A DNA stretch of 64,000 bases from positions 496,001 through 560,000 of the forward strand of contig NZ_NCSY01000001.1 of assembly GCF_002156875.1 (NCBI RefSeq), in the 5' to 3' direction. This DNA comes from Bacillus sp. EAC. GTDB taxonomy: Bacteria; Bacillota; Bacilli; Bacillales; Bacillaceae_G. Every line of letters starts with the position of its first letter. The stretch's first letter is position 1. A program made the position numbers and the translations under genes. This document shows positions 45,977 to 55,246 of this stretch, piece by piece. The notes under the pieces are model-generated. The model was not told where the DNA came from. It saw nothing but the letters and a program-made list of their open reading frames with translations, and did no database searches.

Positions 45977-46028
45977 TCCTGGATCCTCCTTGTTACTTAA
46001 AAAGCTATTATTGTGTACAATAAAAACT

Positions 46029-46056
46029 ATTCTCGATTACAAGGAGATATTCCTGC
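46029..46056 (-). promoter_or_regulatory. Sigma-H promoter of spoVS
   Basis: Minus-strand GCAGGAATA (46056-46048) fits the sigma-H -35 (RNAGGAWWW) and CGAGAAT (46035-46029) the -10 (RNNGAAT, one mismatch), 12-base spacer. spoVS is sigma-H controlled in B. subtilis. Confidence 0.68.
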
Positions 46057-46098
46057 TAATTTTTTAAAGTTTTTTAAAAATTTTTACTATTCATTTAA

Positions 46099-46896
46099 TT
46101 ATGATAATAAGCTTTGACGATCATCATTTATTTGAATTCTTTTAATCGATTTAGCAAGTCCACTATTTTTATCTAGCTCAATAATAACACCGCTAAGCTG
46201 ACCTCTTCCTTCATCTACATCAAAGCGAACTGGTAGATTCGTTAAGAATTTTTTTAGTACAGCCTCTTTTGTTACACCAAGTACGCCATCATATGGTCCT
46301 GTCATTCCTACATCCGTAATAAAAGCTGTGCCATCTGGTAATACACGTTCATCAGCTGTTTGAACATGCGTATGTGTACCTACAACTGCAGTAACTCTAC
46401 CATCTAAATACCAACCCATTGCAATTTTTTCACTAGTTGCTTCAGCATGAAAATCCACAAAAATGATATTTGTTCTTTTTTTAGCTATCTTAATCAGTTC
46501 ATCTGCTTTTTTAAACGGGCAATCAATTGGGGGCAGGAATGTTCTTCCTTGTAAATTAATGACTGCTATTTCTACATCATTAAAGTTTAGAAAAACTAGA
46601 CCTTTTCCTGGTGTTCCTTCTGGATAGTTCGCTGGTCTAACTAAATATTTTGCATCGTCGATGAATTCAAAGATTTCTTTTTTATCCCAAGCATGATTAC
46701 CAAGTGTAACAGCTTGTGCCCCTAATTCTAAAAATTCACGATAAATCTTCTCGTTGATTCCTTTACCATGCGCTGCATTTTCACCGTTAATGATTGTCAC
46801 TGATGGTGAAAATTCACGTTTTAATGATTGAATATGAGACTTAACCATATCTCTTCCATTAGACCCTACAACATCGCCTATAAACATAATTCTCAT
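46099..46896 (-). CDS. ymdB: YmdB family metallophosphodiesterase
   Basis: A 265-residue calcineurin-like phosphoesterase (TIGR00282). Metal-site motifs are MFIGDVVGSNGRDMV, INGENAAHGKG, TLGNHAWD, VDFHAEATSEK and VGTHTHVQTAD. In B. subtilis it hydrolyses cyclic nucleotides and is needed for biofilm and motility decisions. It follows rny by 219 bases but has its own hairpin leader. GGAAGGA precedes the ATG. Confidence 0.95.
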   Translation of the reverse strand: MRIMFIGDVVGSNGRDMVKSHIQSLKREFSPSVTIINGENAAHGKGINEKIYREFLELGAQAVTLGNHAWDKKEIFEFIDDAKYLVRPANYPEGTPGKGLVFLNFNDVEIAVINLQGRTFLPPIDCPFKKADELIKIAKKRTNIIFVDFHAEATSEKIAMGWYLDGRVTAVVGTHTHVQTADERVLPDGTAFITDVGMTGPYDGVLGVTKEAVLKKFLTNLPVRFDVDEGRGQLSGVIIELDKNSGLAKSIKRIQINDDRQSLLS

Positions 46897-46914
46897 CGCT
46901 TTACTTCCTTCCAG

Positions 46915-46945
46915 TTTGCATTTACTAGATAGTAGTTAATGCAAA
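46915..46945 (-). promoter_or_regulatory. Hairpin in the ymdB 5' leader
   Basis: TTTGCATT...AATGCAAA with inner ACTA/TAGT pairs forms a 12-bp stem with one mismatch. It ends about 10 bases before the ymdB ribosome binding site. No T tract, so it is not a terminator; effect unknown. Confidence 0.5.
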
Positions 46946-47085
46946 TACTTACACTTATATTACCCAAAATATGAAAGGCCCCTTACCTATCACATTCTCA
47001 AACTTATATCTTTATCGTTCAACTAAGATAAGTTCAGAATGATTTAGAAGGAGCCGAAATTTTTAAAATAATCCATTATTTCTGA

Positions 47086-47122
47086 TAAAAAGAAAATAAA
47101 GTGGTATTAACCACTTTATTTT
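47086..47122 (-). terminator. Terminator of rny
   Basis: AAAATAAAGTGG-ttaata-CCACTTTATTTT followed by CTTTTT; overlaps the stop codon. Confidence 0.82.
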
Positions 47123-48687
47123 GCGTACTCTACTGCTCGAGTTTCACGAATAACCGTTACTTTTATATGACCTGGATAATCCAGCTCATCTTCAATACGT
47201 TTTCTAATATCTCTCGCAAGCCTATGAGCTTGTAAATCATCAATCGTATCAGGTTTAACCATGATACGCACTTCACGACCTGCTTGAATTGCGAAAGATT
47301 TTTCAACACCTTCATACGATTCAGAAATCTCTTCAAGTTTTTCTAAACGACGAATATAGTTTTCTAAAGTTTCGCTTCGAGCTCCTGGTCTTGCAGCCGA
47401 TAATGCATCTGCAGCAGCCACAAGTACTGCAATAATTGACGTTGGTGCAGTATCTCCATGGTGAGATGCAATACTATTTATAACAACTGGGTGTTCTTTA
47501 TACTTCGTTGCTAATTCTACACCGATTTCAACATGACTTCCTTCTACTTCATGATCGATTGCTTTACCAATGTCATGAAGAAGACCTGCACGTTTGGCTA
47601 GCTTTACATCTTCTCCGAGCTCAGCTGCCATTAAACCTGCTAAATTAGCTACTTCCATAGAATGTTTTAACACATTTTGACCATAACTAGTTCTAAATTT
47701 CAGACGACCTAATATTTTAATTAAGTCTGGATGAATTCCATGAACACCAACTTCAAAAGTAGTTTGTTCTCCTACTTCACGTATGTACTCATCTACTTCA
47801 CGTCTTGATTTTTCGACCATTTCTTCAATTCTTGCTGGATGTATACGACCATCTTGTACTAATTTATCTAATGCAATTCGCGCTGTTTCTCGACGAATTG
47901 GATCAAAACCTGATAGTATAACTGCTTCAGGCGTATCATCAATTATTAAATCAATACCTGTTAATGTTTCTAAAGTACGAATATTTCGACCTTCACGACC
48001 GATTATTCGCCCTTTCATTTCATCATTTGGAAGATTTACAACTGATACGGTTGTTTCAGCAACATGATCTGCTGCACAACGTTGGATTGCTAATGATAAA
48101 ATATCCTTCGCTTTTTTATCAGCTTCTTCTTTCGCACGAGCTTCTGTTTCTTTTACTAGTATTGCTGTTTCATGGGATAGTTCATTTTCGACTTTAGTAA
48201 GTATTAATTGTCTTGCTTCTTCACGATTTAAGCTAGAAATTCTTTCTAACTCGTCTTGTTGAGCAGCAATTAATCCCTCTATTTTGCTTTCCAGTTCTTC
48301 TATCTGCTGTTGTTTCAATACAAGAGAATCTTCTTTTCTTTCAAGAACAGACTCACGTTTTGAAAGTCCATCATCTTTACGGTCTAGATTCTCTTCTTTT
48401 TGCATTAAACGATTTTCTTGCTTCTGTATTTCACTACGACGATCTCGAATTTCGTTCTCCGCATCTGTACGAATTTTGAAAATTTGGTCCTTTGCTTCCA
48501 ATAAAGCCTCTTTTTTAATTGTTTCTGAATCACGTTTAGCATCTTCAATAATATGATTTGCATGATTAGTTGCGCCATTAATTTTAGCTTCTGCAATGGA
48601 CTTACGAACAAAAAATCCAACAACGTAACCGACTCCGAATGTGGCAAGCAATACGAAGATGATCAAAATTATTTCTTTTGCACCCAT
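47116..48687 (-). CDS. rny: Ribonuclease Y
   Basis: A 523-residue protein with an N-terminal membrane helix ([19 protein letters not shown]), a long coiled coil (about 30-200), a KH domain around [19 protein letters not shown], and the HD domain HDIGKAID with [12 protein letters not shown]. It is the main endoribonuclease initiating mRNA decay. AGGAGG precedes the ATG. Confidence 0.98.
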   Translation of the reverse strand: MGAKEIILIIFVLLATFGVGYVVGFFVRKSIAEAKINGATNHANHIIEDAKRDSETIKKEALLEAKDQIFKIRTDAENEIRDRRSEIQKQENRLMQKEENLDRKDDGLSKRESVLERKEDSLVLKQQQIEELESKIEGLIAAQQDELERISSLNREEARQLILTKVENELSHETAILVKETEARAKEEADKKAKDILSLAIQRCAADHVAETTVSVVNLPNDEMKGRIIGREGRNIRTLETLTGIDLIIDDTPEAVILSGFDPIRRETARIALDKLVQDGRIHPARIEEMVEKSRREVDEYIREVGEQTTFEVGVHGIHPDLIKILGRLKFRTSYGQNVLKHSMEVANLAGLMAAELGEDVKLAKRAGLLHDIGKAIDHEVEGSHVEIGVELATKYKEHPVVINSIASHHGDTAPTSIIAVLVAAADALSAARPGARSETLENYIRRLEKLEEISESYEGVEKSFAIQAGREVRIMVKPDTIDDLQAHRLARDIRKRIEDELDYPGHIKVTVIRETRAVEYAK

Positions 48688-48999
48688 GATTTCACCTCCT
48701 CTTGCTATTTAATTAGTTTCATTTTTGTCGGCTTGTATATTGTTATTAATAATTGCATCAACATACAGCACATTTAATTTCAAAATTTCATTTCGAAGTA
48801 ATATTTTTTTAGAATATACACTTAAATATTAAATCTCTTACCAAATGATGTCAAGCATTGTAAATCGCTTACTTGCTTGATTTATCAATATTTATTACAT
48901 TTTTACTAGATTTCATACATAAGAATGAAAATTTTATGCAAACTTTGTTTATTTTTATTAAATTACAACGGCACTTTATGACATGTTTTTTTATAAAAT

Positions 49000-49130
49000 C
49001 GCTGTTTTCGTAAACTTTGTTCCAATAAAAAAAGTAATACGTCGATTTCCACTCCAGAATGCTCGATTTCTTTGGGGCGTGCAATGAGCCTGGGCCCACA
49101 TGATGTGGGTCATGCATCCATTAAGACAGG
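49000..49130 (-). repeat. Dispersed intergenic repeat, copy 3
   Basis: On the minus strand TCGAGCATTCTGGAGTGGAA followed by ATCGACG matches the right end of copies 1 and 2. A GC-rich core with a small palindrome (CCCACATGATGTGGG) lies to the left. The copy is more degenerate than copy 2. Limits approximate. Confidence 0.55.
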
Positions 49131-49306
49131 ATGTTTTAAAAACCTTATTAACTTATTGAATAAACCATTTTTATAAAGGTCTGTTAAAGTACATTTTCAG
49201 ATCATCTAGAGTTTTCACTCTCTTTTTAGTGGACGAAGGTAAGTTTATTTGATCTTTTTCATTATATTTCTATAAATTTCTTCAAAATATTGCATAGCTT
49301 ATTATT

Positions 49307-49336
49307 AAAAAAGCGAGTGCTTTAAAAAGCACTCGC
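49307..49336 (-). terminator. Terminator of recA
   Basis: Minus-strand GCGAGTGCTT-ttta-AAGCACTCGC followed by TTTTTT. Confidence 0.87.
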
Positions 49337-49390
49337 ATTCTACGTTTAAACTATTAAGATTTAGTATAACATTATTTGTTCAGAATAAGA

Positions 49391-50431
49391 TTATTCGTCT
49401 AATAAAGAGAATTGATCTTCTTCATCTTCAGGCACAGTAACTGGTTTGTCTAAGCTATAGTGCTCACGAATAGAGGCTTTAACAGTATCACGGATATCTT
49501 TATTTTCTTTTAAGAATATTTTAGCATTTTCACGTCCTTGACCAAGACGCTCTTCATTATATGAATACCATGCCCCACTCTTAAGAACGATATCTAAATC
49601 AGAACCGATGTCTAAAATCTCGCCTTCTTTAGAGATACCTTCTCCGTACATAATATCCACCTCTGCTTGTCTGAACGGAGGTGCTACTTTATTCTTAACA
49701 ACCTTAATTTTTGTTTTGTTACCAACAATATCATTACCTTGTTTCAATTGTTCAGCACGACGCACTTCTAAACGAACAGATGAATAGAATTTTAATGCAC
49801 GTCCACCTGGAGTTGTTTCAGGGTTACCAAACATAACGCCAACTTTTTCACGAATTTGGTTGATAAAGATTGTAATTGTTTTTGATTTATTGATTGCACC
49901 AGAAAGCTTACGTAATGCTTGAGACATTAAACGGGCTTGTAAACCAACGTGAGCATCTCCCATTTCACCTTCAATTTCAGCTTTTGGAACTAATGCTGCT
50001 ACAGAGTCTACTACGATAATATCAATCGCACCACTACGTACTAAAGCTTCACAAATTTCAAGCGCTTGTTCACCAGTATCTGGCTGTGATAATAGTAACT
50101 CATCAATATTTACACCTAATTTTTGTGCATAGATTGGGTCTAATGCATGTTCCGCATCAATAAATGCTGCTTGTCCACCTTGAGCTTGAACTTCAGCAAT
50201 GGCATGTAATGCAACAGTTGTTTTACCAGAACTCTCAGGGCCATATATTTCAACGATTCGGCCTCTTGGATATCCACCAACACCTAATGCTATATCTAGT
50301 GCTAACGATCCACTAGAAATAGTTGAAATTCGACGGTCAGTTTGTTCACCAAGCTTCATAATCGAACCTTTACCGAATTGTTTTTCTATTTGTTTTAAAG
50401 CCATTTCTAACGCAGCTTGACGATCACTCAT
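49391..50431 (-). CDS. recA: Recombinase RecA
   Basis: A 346-residue RecA with Walker [34 protein letters not shown], the [28 protein letters not shown] core, and an acidic tail. It drives strand exchange and LexA cleavage. AGGAGG precedes the ATG. A LexA-type box and promoter lie upstream. Confidence 0.99.
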   Translation of the reverse strand: MSDRQAALEMALKQIEKQFGKGSIMKLGEQTDRRISTISSGSLALDIALGVGGYPRGRIVEIYGPESSGKTTVALHAIAEVQAQGGQAAFIDAEHALDPIYAQKLGVNIDELLLSQPDTGEQALEICEALVRSGAIDIIVVDSVAALVPKAEIEGEMGDAHVGLQARLMSQALRKLSGAINKSKTITIFINQIREKVGVMFGNPETTPGGRALKFYSSVRLEVRRAEQLKQGNDIVGNKTKIKVVKNKVAPPFRQAEVDIMYGEGISKEGEILDIGSDLDIVLKSGAWYSYNEERLGQGRENAKIFLKENKDIRDTVKASIREHYSLDKPVTVPEDEEDQFSLLDE

Positions 50432-50470
50432 TAATATTCCTCCTCAGGATTACATTTATCTCTTAAATAT

Positions 50471-50499
50471 ATAATAACTGTTTTTTGTTCGTTTGCCAA
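50471..50499 (-). promoter_or_regulatory. Promoter of recA
   Basis: Minus-strand TTGGCA (50499-50494 region), 17-base spacer, TATTAT, about 45 bases before the start codon. Confidence 0.6.
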
Positions 50500-50508
50500 C
50501 AAAAAAAT

Positions 50509-50522
50509 AGAACGTTTATTCG
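50509..50522 (-). promoter_or_regulatory. LexA (SOS) box upstream of recA
   Basis: Minus-strand CGAATAAACGTTCT fits the Bacillus SOS box CGAACNNNNGTTCG with two mismatches and resembles the known B. subtilis recA box (CGAAT...GTTCG). It lies just upstream of the -35 box. Confidence 0.75.
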
Positions 50523-50623
50523 ATATTTTTCTTAATTAAAGTTGTTTTTTGAAGAATAGAAACGCTTGTTTCGTATTTTTTCTACTATAAAACACATTTT
50601 CTATTAAACTATAATCTATAAAA

Positions 50624-50656
50624 TTAAAAAAACTCGGCTAATTTACCGAGCTTTTT
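50624..50656 (-). terminator. Terminator of cinA
   Basis: Minus-strand AAAGCTCGGT-aaatt-AGCCGAGTTTTTTT. Confidence 0.8.
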
Positions 50657-50680
50657 AATTATAAAATATGAAGTTACGTT

Positions 50681-51931
50681 TTATAAGTCTTGACTTTCAT
50701 TAATTAATTTAATTAATAAGCTTGCACCATTTTTGACGGATGATAATCGTATTTGTTCTCTTGTTCCACTAAATTGATATTCTTTAATAACAGGTTCCGA
50801 ATCACCAATTTTAATACCAATGTATACTTTACCCACTGGCACATTTTCTAAAGTTGAAGGTCCAGCTTCTCCAGTAAAACTAATCGAAATATTGCTTTTT
50901 GCTAAAACTTGCATGTTTTCTACTAATGATTTAGCACATTCCTCACTAACTGCACCATAATTAGCAAGAAGCTCAGATTGAACATTTAATAAGTTTTGTT
51001 TCATTTCATTAGAGTAGCACACTATACTTCCGGAAAAAATAGAAGAATTACCAGGAATATCAGTCATTCTTTTACTAAATAATCCACCAGTCAAACTTTC
51101 AGCAGCAGAAATTGTTAGATTTAATTCTTTCAATTTTTTTGATAAAACGATAAATAGATTTTCTCCGGTTGTTCCATAAATAAATTGTCCAACGCGTTCG
51201 CGAATTGCATGTTCAGCCTTTTCAATTAATCTATCAGCTTCTAGTTCATTACTTGCACTGGCTGTGATACGAAGCATAACTTCACCTTCACTTGCCAACG
51301 GGGCAATTGTCGGATTAGATTGGGTTTCGAGAATATCTAATATCTTAGTTTCAAGAATCGATTCTCCTATACCAAAAAACTTAAGTTCTTTTGATACTAT
51401 TGTGTTCATTTCTTTACCTATTAAGAAATAAGGAATTAACTCATTCTCAACCATCGGAATCATTTCTTTTGGTGGTCCAGGCAACAACACGAATTGTTTA
51501 TTTTCACTTTCATAAACCATTCCTGGAGCCATACCATTTTTATTAACTAATACATGAGAATGATTAATGACTAATGCTTGTTTTTTATTATTCTCTGTCA
51601 TAGGACGATTAACTTTTATAAAGTACTGCTCGATAAACTGTAAAGATGGTTCATGATAAACGAGTGTTTCACCAACAAATTCCGAAACTACTTCTTTCGT
51701 TAAATCATCCTTCGTTGGACCTAACCCACCTGTTAGAATAATTAGGTCACTCCTAGATGAAGCCACTTCTAATGCATGTTTTAAGCGATCAGAATTGTCT
51801 CCAACTACTGTTTGGAAATGATGGTGATATCCTAGGGTTGATAAATGTTTAGCTAGAAATTGCGCATTTGTATTTGCAATTTGTCCTAATAGTAGCTCTG
51901 TTCCAACAGCTATTATTTCAGCTCTTTTCAT
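50681..51931 (-). CDS. cinA: CinA family competence/damage-inducible protein
   Basis: A 416-residue protein. The N-terminal MoCF/MPT-binding domain has AIIAVGTELLLGQIANTN-like sequence and LTGGLGPTKDDLTKE; the C-terminal amidohydrolase domain has TISAAESLTGGLFSKRMTDIPGNS and FTGEAGPS. The C-domain deamidates NMN in some CinA proteins. It is upstream of recA as in B. subtilis. GGAGGAAATGAG precedes the ATG. Confidence 0.95.
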   Translation of the reverse strand: MKRAEIIAVGTELLLGQIANTNAQFLAKHLSTLGYHHHFQTVVGDNSDRLKHALEVASSRSDLIILTGGLGPTKDDLTKEVVSEFVGETLVYHEPSLQFIEQYFIKVNRPMTENNKKQALVINHSHVLVNKNGMAPGMVYESENKQFVLLPGPPKEMIPMVENELIPYFLIGKEMNTIVSKELKFFGIGESILETKILDILETQSNPTIAPLASEGEVMLRITASASNELEADRLIEKAEHAIRERVGQFIYGTTGENLFIVLSKKLKELNLTISAAESLTGGLFSKRMTDIPGNSSIFSGSIVCYSNEMKQNLLNVQSELLANYGAVSEECAKSLVENMQVLAKSNISISFTGEAGPSTLENVPVGKVYIGIKIGDSEPVIKEYQFSGTREQIRLSSVKNGASLLIKLINESQDL

Positions 51932-51962
51932 CTCATTTCCTCCTATTCTTAACTAAATCTAA

Positions 51963-52541
51963 TTACATTGATTTAATAAGAACGTCTCTATTTTTATAGA
52001 AATAATCCCAACCTGAATAAACAGTATAAAATAATGCAACCCATAGTGCTACATCAGCAATAGAAAATGGTAAAAAGTTTAATGGGAAATCATGTAGAAA
52101 ATAAGCTGATATTGCTACGATTTGGGCCCATGTTTTAATTTTACCTAGCATTGCTGCAGCGTGTACTTCACCTGAACCAGCTAGAATCATTCGTAATCCA
52201 GTAACTGCAAATTCTCTACTAATAATAACAATTGTAATCCATGCAGGAACATAGTGAAAATCTGTTAAAATAATTAAAGCAGATGATACTAGTAATTTAT
52301 CTGCTAATGGATCTAAAAACTTCCCAAAGTTCGTCACTAAATTATACTTACGTGCATAATACCCATCGATAAAATCTGTTACAGACGCTATTATGAAAAT
52401 CGCTGCACCTACTAAGTGATTAACAGGTATCGAATCACCAAGTAATGTAACATTACCCCATCCAAAGTCTATTAAAACAACAATCATAAATAACGGGATC
52501 AAACATACCCTTGAAACTGTAATCTTATTTGGTAAATTCAT
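51963..52541 (-). CDS. pgsA: CDP-diacylglycerol-glycerol-3-phosphate 3-phosphatidyltransferase
   Basis: A 192-residue membrane enzyme with about four to five helices and the CDP-alcohol phosphatidyltransferase motif around ASVTDFIDGYYARKYNLVTNFGKFLDPLADK. It makes phosphatidylglycerol phosphate, the first committed step to phosphatidylglycerol. The ATG at 52541 has GGAGG 8 bases before it; the upstream in-frame extension is not used. Confidence 0.97.
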   Translation of the reverse strand: MNLPNKITVSRVCLIPLFMIVVLIDFGWGNVTLLGDSIPVNHLVGAAIFIIASVTDFIDGYYARKYNLVTNFGKFLDPLADKLLVSSALIILTDFHYVPAWITIVIISREFAVTGLRMILAGSGEVHAAAMLGKIKTWAQIVAISAYFLHDFPLNFLPFSIADVALWVALFYTVYSGWDYFYKNRDVLIKSM

Positions 52542-52593
52542 TCTAAAAACCTCCAAAACATTCTAAAAAATGAAGCAATTTATGATAAATGAA

Positions 52594-52614
52594 TAAAAGC
52601 CATCTTGAAGATGA
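52594..52614 (-). terminator. Weak terminator after rodZ
   Basis: Minus-strand GTCATCTTcAAGATGGC followed by TTTTATT. Short loop; may allow readthrough into pgsA. Confidence 0.45.
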
Positions 52615-53508
52615 CTATTGATTCATTTTTAAATTTTTAATCGTAATATATTGATGAACAGCTTCTGTTGGACTAACTGGGAATTGGAATACTTCATCAT
52701 TGATATGTAGTTCAACATTATGAGAAGCACCTATATTTACAGTTACTTCATTTTCATCAGTAAAGTCAAATGATTGAGTTTGACCTTGCTTTAAAATTCC
52801 ACTGTAAAACATTTTTCCGCTAGGATTTTTAATATCCACATAACTTTCACCATTAGAAATAACTTCTAATTTAAACACATCTGTACCAGTTAAAGAAACA
52901 GTTGTACGTTTCCCTTCAGCAGAATCAACAGTAATCTTTTGAGTAGGCTCTACCTTAGTATCTTCATCTTTAGGTACTTCAGTATCTTTTTGATCGTCCT
53001 TCGCTTGATCTAAAGCATTATTTTCAGGTTTTTCAATTTCTGAACTTGCATTAGATTGATTAGTGTTGGTGGAGTTATTTGTTTTATTTTTTGATGGAAA
53101 CATCATATAAATTGCGATACAAATACCGATAATTAGTATAGCAATTAAAATTTTCGGTAAGTAATCCATTATTCTTGATGATTTAACATTTACACCTAAA
53201 GGTTCCTTAAGCTTTGTTGCTCTGCTCGGAATTTCTTCATGTTTTACTTCATCAGGAATTGCAGAAGATTCACTCGATTCTTCCACTGCTGGCTTCTCAA
53301 TTAATAAACTTGAAACATCAACACCAACTGTTTCAGCATATTGTCTAATAAACGCACGTACATAAAATTGACCAGGCAATATATCATAATTCCCAGATTC
53401 AATTGCTTCAAGATAACGTTTTTGAATTTTTGTTAATTCTTGAACATCATCAATTGATAAGTTTTTCGCTTCTCTTGCTTCACGTAATATTTTTCCTAAT
53501 TCTGTCAC
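52615..53508 (-). CDS. RodZ family helix-turn-helix cell-shape protein (YmfM)
   Basis: A 297-residue protein. N-terminal HTH domain (LGKILREAREAKNLSIDDVQELTKIQKRYLEAIE), then a transmembrane helix near residues 117-137 (ILIAILIIGICIAIYMMFP), a Ser/Asn/Thr/Asp-rich extracellular linker, and a C-terminal DUF4115-like beta domain (TTVSLTGTDVFKLEVISNG). RodZ proteins anchor the MreB cytoskeleton. A GTG start is used. It overlaps nothing and follows ymfK by 20 bases. Confidence 0.93.
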   Translation of the reverse strand: MTELGKILREAREAKNLSIDDVQELTKIQKRYLEAIESGNYDILPGQFYVRAFIRQYAETVGVDVSSLLIEKPAVEESSESSAIPDEVKHEEIPSRATKLKEPLGVNVKSSRIMDYLPKILIAILIIGICIAIYMMFPSKNKTNNSTNTNQSNASSEIEKPENNALDQAKDDQKDTEVPKDEDTKVEPTQKITVDSAEGKRTTVSLTGTDVFKLEVISNGESYVDIKNPSGKMFYSGILKQGQTQSFDFTDENEVTVNIGASHNVELHINDEVFQFPVSPTEAVHQYITIKNLKMNQ

Positions 53509-53528
53509 AAGTCACACCCCAACTAACT

Positions 53529-54320
53529 TTAAAAATCAAACATTGTGAACGAGTTCGGTCCATTTTTATCCATTTGGTCTACTAGTTCATATTTAATTTC
53601 TTCATTTTCATCATTTCTTAATTCTATTATGTAATCAAAATCATCTAAAGAATATTCTGTTTGTTGTACAAACACATCAGGATGTTCGACCACCTTAACA
53701 GAGGACATTGCCATAATTTCACGAACTAACTGCCAATGTTGCTCATTAGCTCTTCTATGCGATAGAATTCCATCAATAATAAATACATTATCTGAATTAT
53801 ATTCATCTTCTATCAATTGACTTCTTAATGTTTGTTTAATTAACGTCGATGAGACGAATAACCAACGCTTATTTGCACAAACGCTTGCCGCAACAATTGA
53901 TTCAGTTTTACCGACACGTGGCATTCCTCGGATACCAATTAACTTATGACCTGGCATTTTAAAAAGCTCAGCCATAAAATCGACTAACATTCCTAAATCA
54001 TCACGAACGAAACGAAATGTCTTTTTATCGTCTTCATCGCGTTGAATATACGTACCGTGTCTAACTGCTAGACGATCTCGAAGTGTTGGTTTTCTTAATT
54101 TAATTATTGTTATATTGTCCATTGTATTTAAAATTGATTCAAATCTAGTAATTTGATCATCGTTTTCACAACCTAATAGCATCCCACGTCTCATCGTGTC
54201 GACACCATTAATTGTCAAAATATTTATCCCCAACATACCAATAAGTGAAGCTATATCTCCAAGTAGTCCAGGGCGATTCTTGTGTATTTCATATTCAAAA
54301 TACCATTCGACTAATTGCAT
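53529..54320 (-). CDS. ymfK: DUF3388 domain protein (YmfK)
   Basis: A 263-residue protein. The N-terminal part resembles an ACT-type regulatory domain (YFEYEIHKNRPGLLGDIASLIGMLGINILTI), and the later GIRGMPRVGKTESIVAASV is P-loop-like. Function not established. Same neighbours as in B. subtilis. GGGGGTATTAGT precedes the ATG. Confidence 0.9.
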   Translation of the reverse strand: MQLVEWYFEYEIHKNRPGLLGDIASLIGMLGINILTINGVDTMRRGMLLGCENDDQITRFESILNTMDNITIIKLRKPTLRDRLAVRHGTYIQRDEDDKKTFRFVRDDLGMLVDFMAELFKMPGHKLIGIRGMPRVGKTESIVAASVCANKRWLFVSSTLIKQTLRSQLIEDEYNSDNVFIIDGILSHRRANEQHWQLVREIMAMSSVKVVEHPDVFVQQTEYSLDDFDYIIELRNDENEEIKYELVDQMDKNGPNSFTMFDF

Positions 54321-54433
54321 ACTAATACCCCCTATTATATAACTACTTTTACTCTACCTTTTATAATAAACGATTTTACCTTAATAGAAAAGGTAAAATA
54401 TGTGAAATAGCAAACTTTCGAGTGTTAACATTA

Positions 54434-55162
54434 TTATGAGGTGTGCCAACCACCGTTTACTCCAATTATTTGGCCAGTTACATAGGAAGATTGTTCGGAA
54501 ATTAGGAATGATACTGTATTAGCAATTTCATTTGGAATTGCTAATCTATTTAACGGAATTTCTTCAGCAATGGCTTCTAGGTCATCTTCACTAAAAGAAT
54601 TTAACATACTTGTTTTTACTGCTCCAGGAGCCACTGCATTCACTCTAATTCCACTTGGACCTAACTCTTTCGCAAGGGACATTACATAAGCGTTTTGGGC
54701 ACCTTTTGTAGTAGAGTATAGTACTTCACATGAGGCACCAATTTGACCCCATATTGAGGAAATTACAACAATACTACCAGTTTTACGTAAAACCATATTT
54801 GGAATGTAATGATTAATCACTTTAATTAAACTTTTTATATGTAGTTGTGTTAACATATCTATTTCCTCATTACTTACATCAGTAATCAATCCAAAAACTG
54901 AAAAACCTGAAGCGTATACGATCGAATCTATTTCAGTATTAATTTGTGAAGTTAATATTTCTACACCTTTTTCACTCGATAAATCAGCTTGTACAACTTG
55001 GCAATCAACTTGATAATCAATTGCTAAATTGAACAATTCAGTCAATGGATCAACTTTACTATTATAATGTGCAATAACATGATATTTTTCTTCAATTAAT
55101 TTTTTGCAAATAGATAAACCGATATCTCCACTTGCCCCAATAACCAAAACTCGTTTTCTCAT
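54434..55162 (-). CDS. ymfI: Short-chain dehydrogenase/reductase (YmfI)
   Basis: A 242-residue SDR. NAD(P)-binding glycine motif LVIGASGDIGLSICKKL at the N-terminus, VYASGF, and the catalytic Ser-Tyr-Lys in SIWGQIGASCEVLYSTTKGAQNAY. PG motif RVNAVAPGAVKT follows. Substrate unknown. The ATG at 55162 has GGAG 9 bases before it; the longer frame has none. Confidence 0.92.
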   Translation of the reverse strand: MRKRVLVIGASGDIGLSICKKLIEEKYHVIAHYNSKVDPLTELFNLAIDYQVDCQVVQADLSSEKGVEILTSQINTEIDSIVYASGFSVFGLITDVSNEEIDMLTQLHIKSLIKVINHYIPNMVLRKTGSIVVISSIWGQIGASCEVLYSTTKGAQNAYVMSLAKELGPSGIRVNAVAPGAVKTSMLNSFSEDDLEAIAEEIPLNRLAIPNEIANTVSFLISEQSSYVTGQIIGVNGGWHTS

Positions 55163-55212
55163 TCTTATATTCTCCACTTGTAAGTCTTCTATCATTCAAT
55201 ATTCTCAATTTC

Positions 55213-55239
55213 AAATAAAAAGCATCCTAAAAGGATGCT
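55213..55239 (-). terminator. Terminator of ymfF-ymfH
   Basis: Minus-strand AGCATCCT-ttt-AGGATGCT followed by TTTTATTT, just after ymfH. Confidence 0.83.
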
Positions 55240-55246
55240 CACTAGT

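Larger units (their letters stand above)
48688..49390. other. Gene-free stretch between rny and recA
   Basis: Holds the rny upstream region, dispersed repeat copy 3 (49000-49130) and the recA terminator. A minus-strand open frame at 48869-49117 crosses the repeat and lacks a ribosome binding site, so it is rejected. No other structure seen. Confidence 0.5.

Noticed and set aside
46975-47060. Possible structured leader (GGCCCCTTACC ... GGAGCCG)
   Set aside because: No stable continuous pairing was found between the GC-rich patches.
48869-49117. Minus-strand ORF of 82 codons between rny and recA
   Set aside because: It runs through repeat copy 3, lacks a ribosome binding site and has no recognisable composition.
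50575-50600. Second LexA-like site around CGAAACAAGCGTTTC
   Set aside because: The half-sites are one base too far apart and the inner bases do not match the SOS box.
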